From: an uncultured Granulosicoccaceae bacterium
GTDB taxonomy: Bacteria; Pseudomonadota; Gammaproteobacteria; Granulosicoccales; Granulosicoccaceae
Reading direction: 5' to 3'
DNA: 50,646 nucleotides
Assembly (NCBI GenBank): GCA_938020525.1
Contig: CALIHW010000035.1
Span: 1 to 50,646 of the forward strand
This document shows positions 16,710 to 26,455 of this stretch, one piece after another. The position numbers and the translations under genes were made by a program. The notes below the pieces were generated by a model that saw only the letters and a list, made by a program, of their open reading frames with translations, was not told the DNA's origin and ran no database searches. Each line of letters begins with the position of its first letter. The first letter of the stretch is position 1.

Positions 16710-19028
16710 TTAGTCGCATGATTCTGATAATAGATTGGCGGCGTTGCCGGCGGGTTCGTGATCACGATGAAAAGGTAGCCTGATTGTGCCAGGGCAATCG
16801 GCAATCGTTCTATTGCCGGTGGCAGGATTTACATTGGCGTAGTTGATAGATGGCGGTGCGGTGAATTTCAGGCTACTCGCACCAAGATTTGCAATGGCAC
16901 GGGCCCATATTTCAAGTGCACCTTTGCTGCCAGTGACCGGTGTTGGTGTATTGTCGTCGTGCCCCATCCAAACAACAACACTATGCCTGCCATCGTAGCC
17001 TGCGAACCAGCTGTCACGCTGTTCGTTAGAAGTGCCGGTCTTACCAGCCACTGCGACATCAGGTCTAATGTATCGGTACGCGCGCCTGCCTGTGCCGGCA
17101 CGCATAACGTGTTGCAGTGCATAGGTGATCTGGTGCGTCGTTGCATCGTCAAGCCGTTGTTCCAGCCGTAGTTGATACCGTTGAAGTAGCTGTCCGTCGC
17201 TGGCTTGTACTTCGCGGATCGCGCGTAGTGGTGTGTTAAAACCCAGTGATGCAAGGCTTTGGTAAAGCGATGCAACATCAATTACTGAAAGCTCTAAAGC
17301 GCCAAGCAACAGGGAAGGTAATGGGCTGATCTCTTTACCGAGATTATAGCGGTTAAGTGACTCGACAAAGTTTTCTATACCAATCTCCAAGCCAAGATTC
17401 ACACTGGCCTGATTCAATGAATGAGTCAGCGCATCTAATAGCATGACTGGACCAAGGCTTTCCCTGGTGTAGTTTTCCGGGCTCCAGATATCTCCGTTTT
17501 GTTGTTCGTAGAAAACAGGAGCATCGTCAATCATTGAGGCAAGATTGAACTGAGCTGGTTGTTCAAGTGCTGTGGCGTAGATAAACGGTTTGAGTAATGA
17601 GCCGATTTGTCTGTTGGCGTCCAGTGCACGATTAAATCCTGCAAAGCGTGCTTCTTTGCCACCGACCACAGCGAGTACTTCGCCATTGTCTGCGCGTGTA
17701 ACTACTGAAGCCACCTGGAGCTTGTCAATCTCTTCGGTAGTGAGCGACTGTTCGTTTGCGATTTGGTCGTAGCCCTGTCGAACTGAAAGTTCCAGCGCGC
17801 GCTGAACAGTAGGATCGAAGTTGGTAAAAATACTCAGACCGTTTTTGTGTAGGTCTTCTGTTGAGTAGTCTCGAGTGAGCTGTTGCTTGACCAAATCAAG
17901 GTAGGCTGGCTGTTGACGATCAATGTTTGAGTTTGAGATAACCAAAGGTTGCGCTTTGGCGCTTGTCATTTCCTCAGTAGAAAGCAAATTTTCCCGATGC
18001 ATAATAGTCAGCACGAGGTTACGCCGTTCAAGTGCGCGCTCAGGGTGCCTTAAAGGACTATAGTAAGATGGGCCTTTTAACAGCCCGACAAGTAAGGCTG
18101 ATTGATGTATGTCGAGTTCCTGCACCGGCTTGTCAAAAAAGTACAGACTGGCTAGCCCGAAACCATGTATCGCACGCGATTTATCTTGTGCAAAAAATAC
18201 CTCATTGATAAAGGCCTGGAGAATTTCCTCTTTGCTGTATCGTCTTTCCAGTGCGACAGCCATTGGCCATTCTGTCAATTTGCGTTTGATGCTCCGCTCG
18301 CGGGTAAGGAAAAGATTCTTGATCAATTGTTGAGTAAGTGTGCTGCCGCCCTGCGCAAATCGACGTTCTTTTATATTGACCCAGATTGCTCTGAAAATGC
18401 CTCGAATCGACAGGCCTTTGTGTTCGTAGAACTTCGGATCTTCAACTGCCAGCAGTGCATCTGTCAGGCCTTGTGGTAGTTGTTCCAGCTTGACCAGCAA
18501 GCGGTCTTCAGTTTGTGTCGGGGAGATGCGGCCAATTATCTGTGGTTCCAGTCGGGTTATAGCGACATCGTTGCCACCATGATCAGTCAGCTTGCTTAAC
18601 TTTCCAGCACTAAAGCTAATCGAAAGTGGGACGGCCGGTTCAAATCCGTCTGCAAACTTGAAACCACGTGTATGTAATAAAAGCGATTGGCCAGCATTGG
18701 TTTGGTGTGTTGAAAACTGGCCCGGGCGTGTCACCTGATTGTTTGTATTGGAGTAACCGAGGCTAATAAGCTCTTCTGTGACAGTGCGCTGATCTATTGT
18801 CAGGCCTTCGTATAGTTCAAGAGGTCGAGCGTACACTCGGGCAGGAATTGACCACTTGGGGCCGTCAAAGACCTCCTGAATTCGAGCATCGAGCGTTGCC
18901 ATAGAGCGTGATGCGAAGTAAATGGCTGTTATTGCCAGAAGTACAAGAACTGCGAGTATTGCCATCCACCATTTATGGCGTAGCACAAATGACATTGATT
19001 GTTTGTTGTTTGTGGCTGTGGCAGGCAT
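16710..19028 (-). CDS. mrcB: Penicillin-binding protein 1B, bifunctional peptidoglycan synthase
   Basis: 772 residues. A short cytoplasmic tail and one membrane segment (about 19-42) are followed by a UB2H-like region (IPARVYARPLELYEGL). The GT51 glycosyltransferase comes next, with the catalytic Glu in AVEDPKFYEHKG and the QGGSTLTQQLIKN motif. The transpeptidase domain has SLLK (active Ser in RQIGSLLKPF), SLN (THSLNQAS) and KTGT (AGKTGTSNEQ). All catalytic residues are present. It polymerises and crosslinks peptidoglycan in the periplasm. The neighbouring TPR lipoprotein is its likely activator. mntR lies upstream on the same strand with 138 bases between, so mrcB probably has its own promoter. 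Confidence 0.96.
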   Translation of the reverse strand: MPATATNNKQSMSFVLRHKWWMAILAVLVLLAITAIYFASRSMATLDARIQEVFDGPKWSIPARVYARPLELYEGLTIDQRTVTEELISLGYSNTNNQVTRPGQFSTHQTNAGQSLLLHTRGFKFADGFEPAVPLSISFSAGKLSKLTDHGGNDVAITRLEPQIIGRISPTQTEDRLLVKLEQLPQGLTDALLAVEDPKFYEHKGLSIRGIFRAIWVNIKERRFAQGGSTLTQQLIKNLFLTRERSIKRKLTEWPMAVALERRYSKEEILQAFINEVFFAQDKSRAIHGFGLASLYFFDKPVQELDIHQSALLVGLLKGPSYYSPLRHPERALERRNLVLTIMHRENLLSTEEMTSAKAQPLVISNSNIDRQQPAYLDLVKQQLTRDYSTEDLHKNGLSIFTNFDPTVQRALELSVRQGYDQIANEQSLTTEEIDKLQVASVVTRADNGEVLAVVGGKEARFAGFNRALDANRQIGSLLKPFIYATALEQPAQFNLASMIDDAPVFYEQQNGDIWSPENYTRESLGPVMLLDALTHSLNQASVNLGLEIGIENFVESLNRYNLGKEISPLPSLLLGALELSVIDVASLYQSLASLGFNTPLRAIREVQASDGQLLQRYQLRLEQRLDDATTHQITYALQHVMRAGTGRRAYRYIRPDVAVAGKTGTSNEQRDSWFAGYDGRHSVVVWMGHDDNTPTPVTGSKGALEIWARAIANLGASSLKFTAPPSINYANVNPATGNRTIADCPGTIRLPFHRDHEPAGNAANLLSESCD

Positions 19029-19166
19029 GAGCTAAGTCGGTAGTATAATTGTGTCGTGTAGATTCACAGAGATGGATAGTGCCACGCTGATAGTGTATCT
19101 ATGGTTATTACTATTGGAATCTTTACTATCGGAGCTATTGTTTTTAGACAGGTTGGCCGTGCTGGT

Positions 19167-19613
19167 TCAGGGCTTTGGTTTACTGTTCTGGCGAATAACT
19201 TTCTTGAAAACTTTTAAAGTTTCTTCTGAAACATGATGTTCCATGCCCTCTGAGTCACGTGTGGCTGTCTCGTGGCTGACACCTATGGACAGCAGAAACT
19301 CAAATACAATCTCATGACGAAGCCGGCTTTCGGTTGCCAGTGCTTTGCCTTGATCTGTTAGAAAAATTGACCGATAGGGTTCGGAGTTAACAAAGCCATC
19401 GCGTTGCAGACGTGCGAGTGTTTTGCTGGCAGTGGGCTGGGTAACACCCATACGACTCGCAACATCGACCAGTCTGGCTTCACCGTGTACGCGAATAAGA
19501 TCATCAATTAGCTCTACGTAGTCTTCAGTAGCCTCGGTTTTGTGCGCTTCACGTACCTGGGTGAATCTGGCTGCCTGCTCGTGGGCTTCCGGCAATTTGC
19601 CTTCATCGCGCAT
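19167..19613 (-). CDS. mntR: Manganese-responsive DtxR-family repressor
   Basis: 148 residues. The N-terminal half is a winged helix typical of DtxR/MntR (EDYVELIDDLI, DVASRMGVTQPTASKTLARL, FLTDQGKALA). The C-terminal half is the helical dimer and metal-binding domain (RHEIVFEFLLSIGV, SEGMEHHVSEETL), with His and Glu residues that form the Mn site in MntR. Length fits MntR, which lacks the SH3-like third domain of DtxR. It is divergent from an ABC importer of Mn type, and a palindrome sits in the shared promoter region, so it most likely represses uptake when Mn is plentiful. Confidence 0.9.
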   Translation of the reverse strand: MRDEGKLPEAHEQAARFTQVREAHKTEATEDYVELIDDLIRVHGEARLVDVASRMGVTQPTASKTLARLQRDGFVNSEPYRSIFLTDQGKALATESRLRHEIVFEFLLSIGVSHETATRDSEGMEHHVSEETLKVFKKVIRQNSKPKP

Positions 19614-19781
19614 TAGATTGTCTGACTTCTTGCTTATGTTGCTTGCTCCCGCGGGTGAACTGAATCTTGTTTCTTTAAAACAGCCAAATGACGCTGAACC
19701 AGCAGTTAATCAGCTAGTACTTAGTGAGCCGGCACTTAGTAAATTATAACCAGAGGCTTGAAATATTGCTAGATGTGTATA

Positions 19782-19801
19782 AACTAAGCCTTGGCTAAAT
19801 T
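19782..19801. promoter_or_regulatory. Candidate MntR operator and promoter of the Mn importer operon
   Basis: aactaagccttggctaaatt is an imperfect 20-base palindrome (7 of 10 pairs match) centred on AGCC-tt-GGCT, between the divergent mntR and importer genes. A TTGAAA at 19758-19763 and a TAAACT at 19780-19785, 16 bases apart, could be the importer's -35 and -10, so a bound repressor would cover the -10. Assignment to MntR is inference from position. Confidence 0.4.
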
Positions 19802-19838
19802 ATAAGCCAGTAGGTTTATGGATTCAAGTTAAGAAGTA

Positions 19839-20780
19839 ATGGTAAGCATCAAAAATGAAATGACGAGGGTAAATTTGAAAAAAATTGTTGCTGTGTTTTT
19901 TGTATCGCTGCTTATGCTATCTCCGCTTCTGCCAGGTCAGGCTCATGCCGCAAATGGTGACAAGCTTCTGGTGGCGACCACGTTTACTGTTATTGCTGAC
20001 CTTGCAAGAAATGTTGCCGGAGACGCGGCTGATGTCGTGTCTATTACTCGTCCGGGTGCGGAGATTCATAACTACAAGCCAACACCGCGTGATCTGCTTA
20101 AAGTACGTGATGCAGATATCGTGTTATGGAATGGATTGGGTCTGGAATTGTGGTTTGAAAAGTTTATCGCAAGAGTTAAGAACGCGACTGATGTGGTGGT
20201 ATCAGACGGTGTGGAACCTCTGCCAATTCGTGACGGTCCCTATGCCACCAAACCTAACCCGCACGCATGGATGTCAACGGATGATGTATCAATATACGTG
20301 CGTAACATTGAATCTGCATTGACAAAAGCTGATCCGGATAATGCTGAGCTCTATAACCGGAATGCAGAAGAATACATCGGGCAAATTAAAGCCGTTGCAA
20401 CCGGAATTGAAAATCGATTGAGCATTGTACCTGAAGAGAAGCGATGGCTCGCAACGACTGAAGGAGCATTCAGCTACCTTGCGCGACAGTTCGGTCTGAA
20501 AGAGATTTATCTTTGGCCAATGAACGCAGACGGGCAGGGCACACCGGAGCAGGTTAAATCGATGGTCGATGCCGTGCGGGAAAACGATATCCCTGTAGTA
20601 TTCAGTGAAAGCACAGTTTCTGATAAGCCTGCAAAACAGGTTGCACGTGATACCGGAGCTGTCTACGGTGGCGTGCTTTATGTAGATTCTTTAAGTGAGG
20701 AAGACGGCGCGGTACCAACCTATCTTGATCTGCTGCGAGTTACCACAGAAACTGTCGTGAAGGGGTTGGCAGGTGAGTAA
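19839..20780 (+). CDS. mntA: Manganese/iron-type ABC transporter substrate-binding protein
   Basis: A 313-residue cluster A-I solute-binding protein with a Sec signal ending near GQAHA. Metal ligands are visible: a His in [10 protein letters not shown], a His in NPHAWMS, a Glu in [10 protein letters not shown] and an Asp in YVDSLS. Glu in the third position, where zinc binders such as ZnuA have His, favours Mn(II) or Fe(II) over zinc. It captures the ion in the periplasm and delivers it to the permeases. The ATG at 19839 has a poor ribosome binding site; an in-frame TTG at 19875 follows GAGGG by 5 bases and gives a standard signal peptide, so it may be the true start. First gene of a four-gene operon. 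Confidence 0.93.
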   Translation: MVSIKNEMTRVNLKKIVAVFFVSLLMLSPLLPGQAHAANGDKLLVATTFTVIADLARNVAGDAADVVSITRPGAEIHNYKPTPRDLLKVRDADIVLWNGLGLELWFEKFIARVKNATDVVVSDGVEPLPIRDGPYATKPNPHAWMSTDDVSIYVRNIESALTKADPDNAELYNRNAEEYIGQIKAVATGIENRLSIVPEEKRWLATTEGAFSYLARQFGLKEIYLWPMNADGQGTPEQVKSMVDAVRENDIPVVFSESTVSDKPAKQVARDTGAVYGGVLYVDSLSEEDGAVPTYLDLLRVTTETVVKGLAGE

Positions 20781-21822
20781 CACTGCTATTAATACCGGCT
20801 CGGGTGGCCTGGATTCAGGTAGCGGTACGCCCGCCACTCGTAACGCAAATACTCCACTTAATGTCGAGCCGGGGATTGAAGCCAAAGACATCACCGTTAC
20901 CTATAGAAACGGTCATACCGCGGTTCGTAACGCAAGCTTCAGTATTCCGAATGCAACCATTTGTGCTTTGGTTGGCATCAACGGATCCGGCAAGTCCACT
21001 TTATTTAAGGCAATTATGGGCTTTGTGCCACTGGCCGCCGGATCAGTAGATATTCTGGGCAAGCCTGCTGGTCGTGCCCTAAAGCGTAACACTGTCGCTT
21101 ATGTGCCACAGAATGAAGATGTTGATTGGGATTTTCCGGTGCTGGTTGAAGATGTCGTGATGATGGGGCGCTATGGCCATATGGGTTTCCTGCGTCGCCC
21201 GTCCGCTGAGGATCGACGTCATGTTGAATCTGCGTTGCAAAGAGTCAATATGCATGAGTATCGTGACCGGCAAATCGGGCAACTGTCGGGTGGACAAAAG
21301 AAACGTGTATTTCTAGCGCGAGCGTTGGCTCAGGAAAGCCGTGTAATTTTGCTTGATGAGCCTTTTACCGGTGTTGATGTCAAGACGGAAGAATCGATCA
21401 TTGCCTTAATGCGTAGTATGCGCGATGAAGGGCGCGTGATGTTAGTGTCCACCCATAACCTCGGCAGCGTGCCGCAGTTCTGTGACCACGTTGTTTTGAT
21501 CAATAGAACTGTTTTGGCGGATGGACCAGCAGCTGAGGTTTTCACCCGTGAAAATCTTGAACAGGCATTTGGTGGAGTGCTTCGATTCCACATACTCGGT
21601 GGCCAGGAGTTGCATGACGATGATGACTCTCGTGAAGTAACGGTAATTACTGATGACGAGCGTCCGTTTGTAATGTATGGCCATAAAGAAAACGATCCAA
21701 ATCGAGATGGCCCACATAATGACAATCTTCCGGCTGAAGATAAATCTGCTGAAGATGAGAGTCGCAAAACCGTGGGTCGTAATTCAGAAACATCTGTAAA
21801 TAGCGACGCGAATAATAAATAA
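20773..21822 (+). CDS. mntB: Manganese ABC transporter ATP-binding protein with acidic C-terminal tail
   Basis: 349 residues. The ATPase core has Walker A (GINGSGKST), the Q-loop (AYVPQNED), the signature LSGGQKKR, Walker B ([10 protein letters not shown]) and the H-loop (STHNLG). It energises metal import through the two following permeases. The GTG start overlaps the substrate-binding gene by 8 bases. About 30 extra residues precede the ATPase fold. An unusual tail of some 75 residues follows it, rich in Asp and Glu with several His ([22 protein letters not shown]). Such a tail could bind or sense metal ions, but that is speculation. Typical MntB proteins end near residue 250-270. Confidence 0.93.
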   Translation: MSNTAINTGSGGLDSGSGTPATRNANTPLNVEPGIEAKDITVTYRNGHTAVRNASFSIPNATICALVGINGSGKSTLFKAIMGFVPLAAGSVDILGKPAGRALKRNTVAYVPQNEDVDWDFPVLVEDVVMMGRYGHMGFLRRPSAEDRRHVESALQRVNMHEYRDRQIGQLSGGQKKRVFLARALAQESRVILLDEPFTGVDVKTEESIIALMRSMRDEGRVMLVSTHNLGSVPQFCDHVVLINRTVLADGPAAEVFTRENLEQAFGGVLRFHILGGQELHDDDDSREVTVITDDERPFVMYGHKENDPNRDGPHNDNLPAEDKSAEDESRKTVGRNSETSVNSDANNK

Positions 21823-22671
21823 ATGCCAGACCTGCTCGAACCGTTCTCGTACAACTACATGGTCAATGCGATATGGGTCAGCACTTTGGTGGGTGCTGTT
21901 TGCGGTTTTCTTTCAGCCTATATAATGTTGAAAGGGTGGTCGTTGATCGGTGATGCATTGTCTCACTCTGTAGTGCCAGGTGTTGCGGGAGCCTATATGC
22001 TTGGGTTGCCCTACTCGGTAGGAGCATTTTTCTCAGGTGGTTTGGCGGCTGTTGCAATGCTTTTTATCAGTTCTCATTCGCGGCTAAAAACTGATGTCGT
22101 TATCGGCTTGATTTTCAGCGGATTTTTTGCACTCGGGCTGTTTATGATTTCCATCAGGCCGGCGTCCGTCAGAATCGAGACGATTATATTCGGCAATATA
22201 CTATCAATTTCGCCTGAAGACAGCATTCAACTGGTAATCATTTCTGTCGTGTCTTTGCTAGTGCTGGCTTTTATCTGGAAAGATTTGATGGTGGTTTTCT
22301 TCGATGAGTCACATGCAATGTCGGTCGGTTTAAATGCCACGCTACTTAAGGTTGTTTTCTTTACTCTGCTGAGTGCCTGCACGGTTGCAGCTCTTATGGC
22401 AGTAGGTGCTTTTCTGGTTATTGCTATGGTGGTGACTCCCGGTGCAATCGCCTATTTACTTACTGATCGCTTTTCTACTTTAGTTGCAATAAGCGTCACG
22501 GCAGGGGCTGTGTGCAGTGCTCTGGGTTGTTACATCAGCTACTTTGCAGATGGAGTGACGGGTGGAGTGATAATTCTGTTGCTAACGTCGGTTTTGCTGT
22601 TGGCTTTCTTTTTTGCACCCAAACACGGCATTGTTGCTTCACGCAGACGTATGAAGCAGGTGATGAGCTAG
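21823..22671 (+). CDS. Manganese ABC transporter permease (first)
   Basis: 282 residues of the ABC-3 (ZnuB/MntB-type) permease family with about eight hydrophobic segments. Family-typical sequences are SLIGDALSHSVVPGVAGAY near the start, and AMSVGLNATLLK and VVTPGAIAYLLT in the second half. It starts directly after the stop of the ATPase gene. A second, related permease follows with only 3 bases between, so the pore is probably a heterodimer, as in SitCD-type importers. Confidence 0.92.
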   Translation: MPDLLEPFSYNYMVNAIWVSTLVGAVCGFLSAYIMLKGWSLIGDALSHSVVPGVAGAYMLGLPYSVGAFFSGGLAAVAMLFISSHSRLKTDVVIGLIFSGFFALGLFMISIRPASVRIETIIFGNILSISPEDSIQLVIISVVSLLVLAFIWKDLMVVFFDESHAMSVGLNATLLKVVFFTLLSACTVAALMAVGAFLVIAMVVTPGAIAYLLTDRFSTLVAISVTAGAVCSALGCYISYFADGVTGGVIILLLTSVLLLAFFFAPKHGIVASRRRMKQVMS

Positions 22672-22674
22672 CTG

Positions 22675-23568
22675 ATGTTAGAATTGCTAATCGCACCGTT
22701 TACTATCGATTTTATGCAGCAAGCGCTTCTCACTGCAGTGTTTCTCAGCGTGGTGGCTGCTTTTTTGTCGTGCTTTCTGGTGTTGCGTGGTTGGGCCTTA
22801 ATGGGAGATGCCATTTCCCATGCCGTACTGCCGGGTATTGTCATTGCGTACGCAGCCGGTATTCCAATTGTAATCGGTGCGTTTGCCGCTGGTATGTTTT
22901 GCGCAATGGCTACCGGATATATGTCAGAGAACTCAAGGCTCAAGGAAGATACTGTTATGGGGGTGATATTTTCCGGCATGTTTGGCCTGGGTGTGGTGTT
23001 ATTTTCTGTCTTTCAAATTGATATACATCTGCATGAAATACTGTTTGGCGATATCCTTGGGTTGAATTGGACAGATGTGTTGGTAACAGGGCTGGTTGCA
23101 GTCATTGCAACAGTCCTGGTTTGGTTAAAGCGTAAGGATCTGCTGCTACATTGTTTTGACCCGCAGCATGCACGTGCAATCGGATTGCCAGTTAAGCTAC
23201 TGCACTATGGTTTGTTAGTGTTGCTGTCTGTAGTTATTGTGACGGCACTTAAGGTTGTCGGGATTATCATGGTGATTGCGTTGTTGATTGCCCCGGGTGC
23301 AATTGGCTATCTGGCGACTGACCGGTTTGACACGATGTTGCTCATTGCTGTGTGTTCTGCAGTGCTTGCATCAATTCTTGGTATTGTTATCAGCTTCGCG
23401 CTTGATAGCGCAGTAGCCCCGACTATAGTGCTGGCATTGATGATTATGTTTGTACTGGTGTTTGTATTTTCGCCGACGCATGGGCTCATGGGCGGCAGGC
23501 GCAAGCGTCGAGAGATATCTGTTGAACACTCTGTAGCGCCCAATGCGACTATAGACAGGACCAACTGA
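22675..23568 (+). CDS. Manganese ABC transporter permease (second)
   Basis: 297 residues, ABC-3 permease family, paralogous to the preceding gene. Matching features are ALMGDAISHAVLPGIVIAY, RAIGLPVKLLHYGLL and LIAPGAIGYLATDRF. About eight membrane segments are visible. A Lys/Arg-rich C-terminal tail of about 25 residues is cytoplasmic. The ATG at 22675 follows the previous stop by 3 bases, so it is co-translated with it. It is the last gene of the importer operon. Confidence 0.92.
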   Translation: MLELLIAPFTIDFMQQALLTAVFLSVVAAFLSCFLVLRGWALMGDAISHAVLPGIVIAYAAGIPIVIGAFAAGMFCAMATGYMSENSRLKEDTVMGVIFSGMFGLGVVLFSVFQIDIHLHEILFGDILGLNWTDVLVTGLVAVIATVLVWLKRKDLLLHCFDPQHARAIGLPVKLLHYGLLVLLSVVIVTALKVVGIIMVIALLIAPGAIGYLATDRFDTMLLIAVCSAVLASILGIVISFALDSAVAPTIVLALMIMFVLVFVFSPTHGLMGGRRKRREISVEHSVAPNATIDRTN

Positions 23569-23607
23569 CCAAGCTATTTGACGGGCTATTTGAACAGGAG
23601 CATATCG

Positions 23608-24141
23608 TTGAGTAAATCCCTTCAGGACCAACTACTAAAAGCCGGCCTTGCAAATAAGAAGCAAGCAGTCCGAGCCAAGAAAGCAAAGAATACCAAAGAG
23701 AAACTAAAGCGCACTGGCAAAGACGTAGGCGATGAGGTAACCGATGCGGTAGAAAAGTCCCGCCAGGAAAAGCTTGCCAAAGATCGTGAATTAAATGAGC
23801 AAAAAAATCACAAAGCCAGAGAAGCGGCCATTCAGGCTCAGATAGTCCAGCTGATAGAGCTTAACGAGGTGACTGATCGAGGCGAGATAGAATTCAGCTT
23901 TCCAGAAGATAAGTTGATTAAAACTCTCAGTGTGAATGAGAGGCAGCGTGATGCGTTGGTGGCCGGAGCACTGGCAATTGTTAAACTCGCTGATAGCTAT
24001 AAAATTGTGCCGCGTAAAACTGCGGAAAAAATTGCCGAGCGCGATGAGAAAATTGTTCTGTTATGTAATGCTGAATCTGAAGACGAGCAGGTTGAAGATG
24101 AATATGCGGAGTTTAAAGTACCCGATGATTTGATGTGGTAA
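23608..24141 (+). CDS. DUF2058 family protein
   Basis: About 177 residues, very rich in Lys, Glu and Asp. It begins LSKSLQDQLLKAGLANKKQA and has a charged helical middle and a C-terminal part FSFPEDKLIKTLSVNERQRD, the usual DUF2058 (YaiL-type) layout in gammaproteobacteria. The function is unknown. I chose the TTG at 23608 because AGGAG lies at 23596-23600, an ideal distance; an earlier TTG at 23578 has no such signal. The gene starts 39 bases after the importer operon and may be read through from it. Confidence 0.85.
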   Translation: MSKSLQDQLLKAGLANKKQAVRAKKAKNTKEKLKRTGKDVGDEVTDAVEKSRQEKLAKDRELNEQKNHKAREAAIQAQIVQLIELNEVTDRGEIEFSFPEDKLIKTLSVNERQRDALVAGALAIVKLADSYKIVPRKTAEKIAERDEKIVLLCNAESEDEQVEDEYAEFKVPDDLMW

Positions 24142-24456
24142 CTACTGCTTACAAAAGATCTTGTATTTGAAGTTTCAGTACCTAGCCTGGATAATTCATG
24201 AGCCTAATTGCTAACGACATGTGACGCCAGATTTTCTTCTGGCGTCGAATAGACACACTGCTAATTTGAAAATAGGTGCTAAATAAAATGGTTTGGAACT
24301 ATAAATATAACATTTCGCCAATAATTAATTGTCGCCTGATGAATAATCCAGGCTAGATCTATTTTCCTGAAATTTAATTGGGCTGATATTTACACCATAT
24401 AAACAGTCTGTCCTTATATTCTGTTCGAATATTCTGTAAAGAGAAAAAGTTTTAAA
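24142..24456. other. AT-rich intergenic stretch with one hairpin
   Basis: No gene seen. gacgccag (24223-24230) and ctggcgtc (24239-24246) form an 8-bp stem with an 8-base loop, about 80 bases past the DUF2058 stop; no U tract follows, so a terminator role is uncertain. The right half is AT-rich and should hold the promoter of the DUF445 gene. Confidence 0.45.
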
Positions 24457-25179
24457 ATGTTTTTGCTTGATAAAAATATACTCCCGAACCTTCTCGCTAT
24501 TGTGTTGATAGTGCTGGGCCTGGTATTGCCAGGCAGTGTAGGCACTGTTGTTTTCTATACGGGCTTGTTTGCACTTTCGGGCGCGGTGACCAACTGGCTT
24601 GCTGTACACATGTTATTTGAAAAGGTGCCCGGCTTGTACGGTTCCGGTGTTATTCCTACTCACTTTGAGGAATTTAAGACCGGCATTCATACGCTCGTAA
24701 CGAGGGAGCTGTTCAATAAGGAGAATATCGAGAAATTCTTCAGCAAACCGGAAAATACAAAAGCTATAGACGTAGAGCCAGTAGTCAACAATCTCGATAT
24801 GGACGATGCCTATGATCAATTGGTATCGGTAGTGATGGATTCGTCACTGGGACCGATGTTGGCTATGGTCGGTGGTGAAAAAACACTAGATACAATGCGC
24901 GATCCGTTCAAGACCCGTATGCGTGAGTTTCTGCTGAAAACAGTTCGGTCACCGTCTTTTCAAACTAACATGCAGAAGCAACTGGCGAGCGTTACCAGCA
25001 GTGATGATTTCAGCGATCGTATCGGTAAAATCGTCAAAGACAGACTTGATGAGATGACGCCAGAGCTTGTTAAAGACATCATGCAACGCATGATTCGAAA
25101 ACACCTGGGTTGGTTAGTGGTGTGGGGTGCAGTGTTCGGTGGTGTGATAGGACTGATATCGTCAATAATTTTATTGTAG
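24457..25179 (+). CDS. DUF445 family membrane protein
   Basis: 240 residues. Hydrophobic segments lie near residues 8-25, 28-45 and 215-238. The N-terminal GAVTNWLAVHMLFEKVPGLYGSGVIPTHFEEFK is the hallmark of DUF445 (YjiN/YheB-like) proteins. The region between is soluble and helical, with repeated Asp/Glu/Lys helices (RDPFKTRMREFLLK, MTPELVKDIMQRMIRKHLG). Function unknown; the fold is thought to sit at the inner membrane with a cytoplasmic or periplasmic helical body. It is convergent with the GH5-like gene. Confidence 0.83.
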   Translation: MFLLDKNILPNLLAIVLIVLGLVLPGSVGTVVFYTGLFALSGAVTNWLAVHMLFEKVPGLYGSGVIPTHFEEFKTGIHTLVTRELFNKENIEKFFSKPENTKAIDVEPVVNNLDMDDAYDQLVSVVMDSSLGPMLAMVGGEKTLDTMRDPFKTRMREFLLKTVRSPSFQTNMQKQLASVTSSDDFSDRIGKIVKDRLDEMTPELVKDIMQRMIRKHLGWLVVWGAVFGGVIGLISSIILL

Positions 25180-25267
25180 CGATACCCACGGTACCGCTAC
25201 CATGATAAATATTGGTTCTGTTTACCAGGGTGATCTATTTACCCGGTGTTCTATTTAACTCGATACT

Positions 25268-26455
25268 TTATTTTCCCAGTTCAATAACCGGTGCACTTGG
25301 CTTGGATAGTGGCGGTAGGGGTGTTGCTGCCGCTGGCTCGCCCGGGTCAGTCGCAGAATTGGGCGTTGTATCTGTGCCACCGATCTTTTTCGATGCAGCG
25401 AATTCCCTCATCTCTTTAAGATATTGTTTACGATGAACCGCTTTTTCATCTTCTGTTTCAGTCGGTGCATGGGTAATTCTGTAATCCCACGCCAGCGCCC
25501 CTGCATAGCCATTGCTATACCAGCTTTCAAGCATCGTGGTGTGATCAGCGGCTTCCAGCCCCTCTGCAGGGTACTCTCCCATAATCATCGGCTTATCACC
25601 AAATCCGAGTTCCTCAGGTGACATGGTATACGGCCAGCTGTCGTTTACCCAGTCATAGATGTGTGGCTGATAGAAATCGATATCAGTTTCCCGCCATGCG
25701 TCAAGCCACTTTACAGCAGCACTTCCGATCGTAACCGGGATGTCTGGGGTTTCCTGACGCATAATCGCAATTGTGTCACCTACAAACACTTCCATTTGAT
25801 CGTGAGTAATAGCCTCTAGCTCAGGGTTTGCGTCAAAGTCATTCCATGGATTCTTACCGTATTTGTTTTCGCCTTTCATAGCCCACTCGGGCTCGTTGAT
25901 AACATCCCAGGAGTGAAGTGCATCGATGTGCGGGCTGTCACCGAGCGCTGCGATCAATGGCCGCACAACATTAGTCATAAGTGCTGCACGCTTTGTGTCG
26001 TCGACTACTAAATCGTGCAAGCCGGTCATCGTTATGCCGAATTTTTCGCGAGTTGGACGGAAACCGTCAAAAGAGAAAACGCAGAACATCACCCGCATGC
26101 CAGACTGGTCCACCAGTTCAAGCGCTTTTAGAGCGTCATCAATTGCCTGCTGACCGATCGGATTCGGTGAGCCGTTAGCATCAAAGGTGATCGCATCGGT
26201 CCAGAATTCAGGCCAGATCCACCAACGGATTACTTCTACGCCATTGGCTGCCATGTCGTTGAGCTCTTCTTCAAACGGTGCAGGATCAGCGGCGACACCC
26301 TGCTTAGCCCACGGACCAATTCCACCGAAGTCACCAGCGTAGCTTCTCCAGGCATAGTTAAGACCAAAGCTAAATGACTCTTTTAACTCAGCGGTGTGCA
26401 CAGCGGTGCACAATGTCAGTGTCATAAATAATGCTGCAACACTTAGCTTGCTCAT
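25268..26455 (-). CDS. Secreted GH5-like glycoside hydrolase
   Basis: 395 residues from the ATG at 26455. That start is favoured because GGAG lies 9 bases upstream; the in-frame ATG at 26470 overlaps that GGAG. A Sec signal (MSKLSVAALFMTLTLC) leads into a TIM-barrel hydrolase. The acid/base is Glu188 in SWDVINEPEW and the nucleophile Glu294 in MIMGEYPAEG; RWWIWPEFW and QPHIYDW are typical substrate-side strands of clan GH-A enzymes. The last ~45 residues are a Pro/Ser/Thr-rich tail. Mannanase, glucanase or related activity is possible; the exact family is unproven. The extracellular location fits the GH12-type glucanase at 33256. Confidence 0.75.
   Translation of the reverse strand: MSKLSVAALFMTLTLCTAVHTAELKESFSFGLNYAWRSYAGDFGGIGPWAKQGVAADPAPFEEELNDMAANGVEVIRWWIWPEFWTDAITFDANGSPNPIGQQAIDDALKALELVDQSGMRVMFCVFSFDGFRPTREKFGITMTGLHDLVVDDTKRAALMTNVVRPLIAALGDSPHIDALHSWDVINEPEWAMKGENKYGKNPWNDFDANPELEAITHDQMEVFVGDTIAIMRQETPDIPVTIGSAAVKWLDAWRETDIDFYQPHIYDWVNDSWPYTMSPEELGFGDKPMIMGEYPAEGLEAADHTTMLESWYSNGYAGALAWDYRITHAPTETEDEKAVHRKQYLKEMREFAASKKIGGTDTTPNSATDPGEPAAATPLPPLSKPSAPVIELGK

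Noticed and set aside
25176..25200. Near-perfect hairpin overlapping the DUF445 stop codon
   Set aside because: It could be a two-way terminator for the convergent genes, but no T tract follows on either strand.
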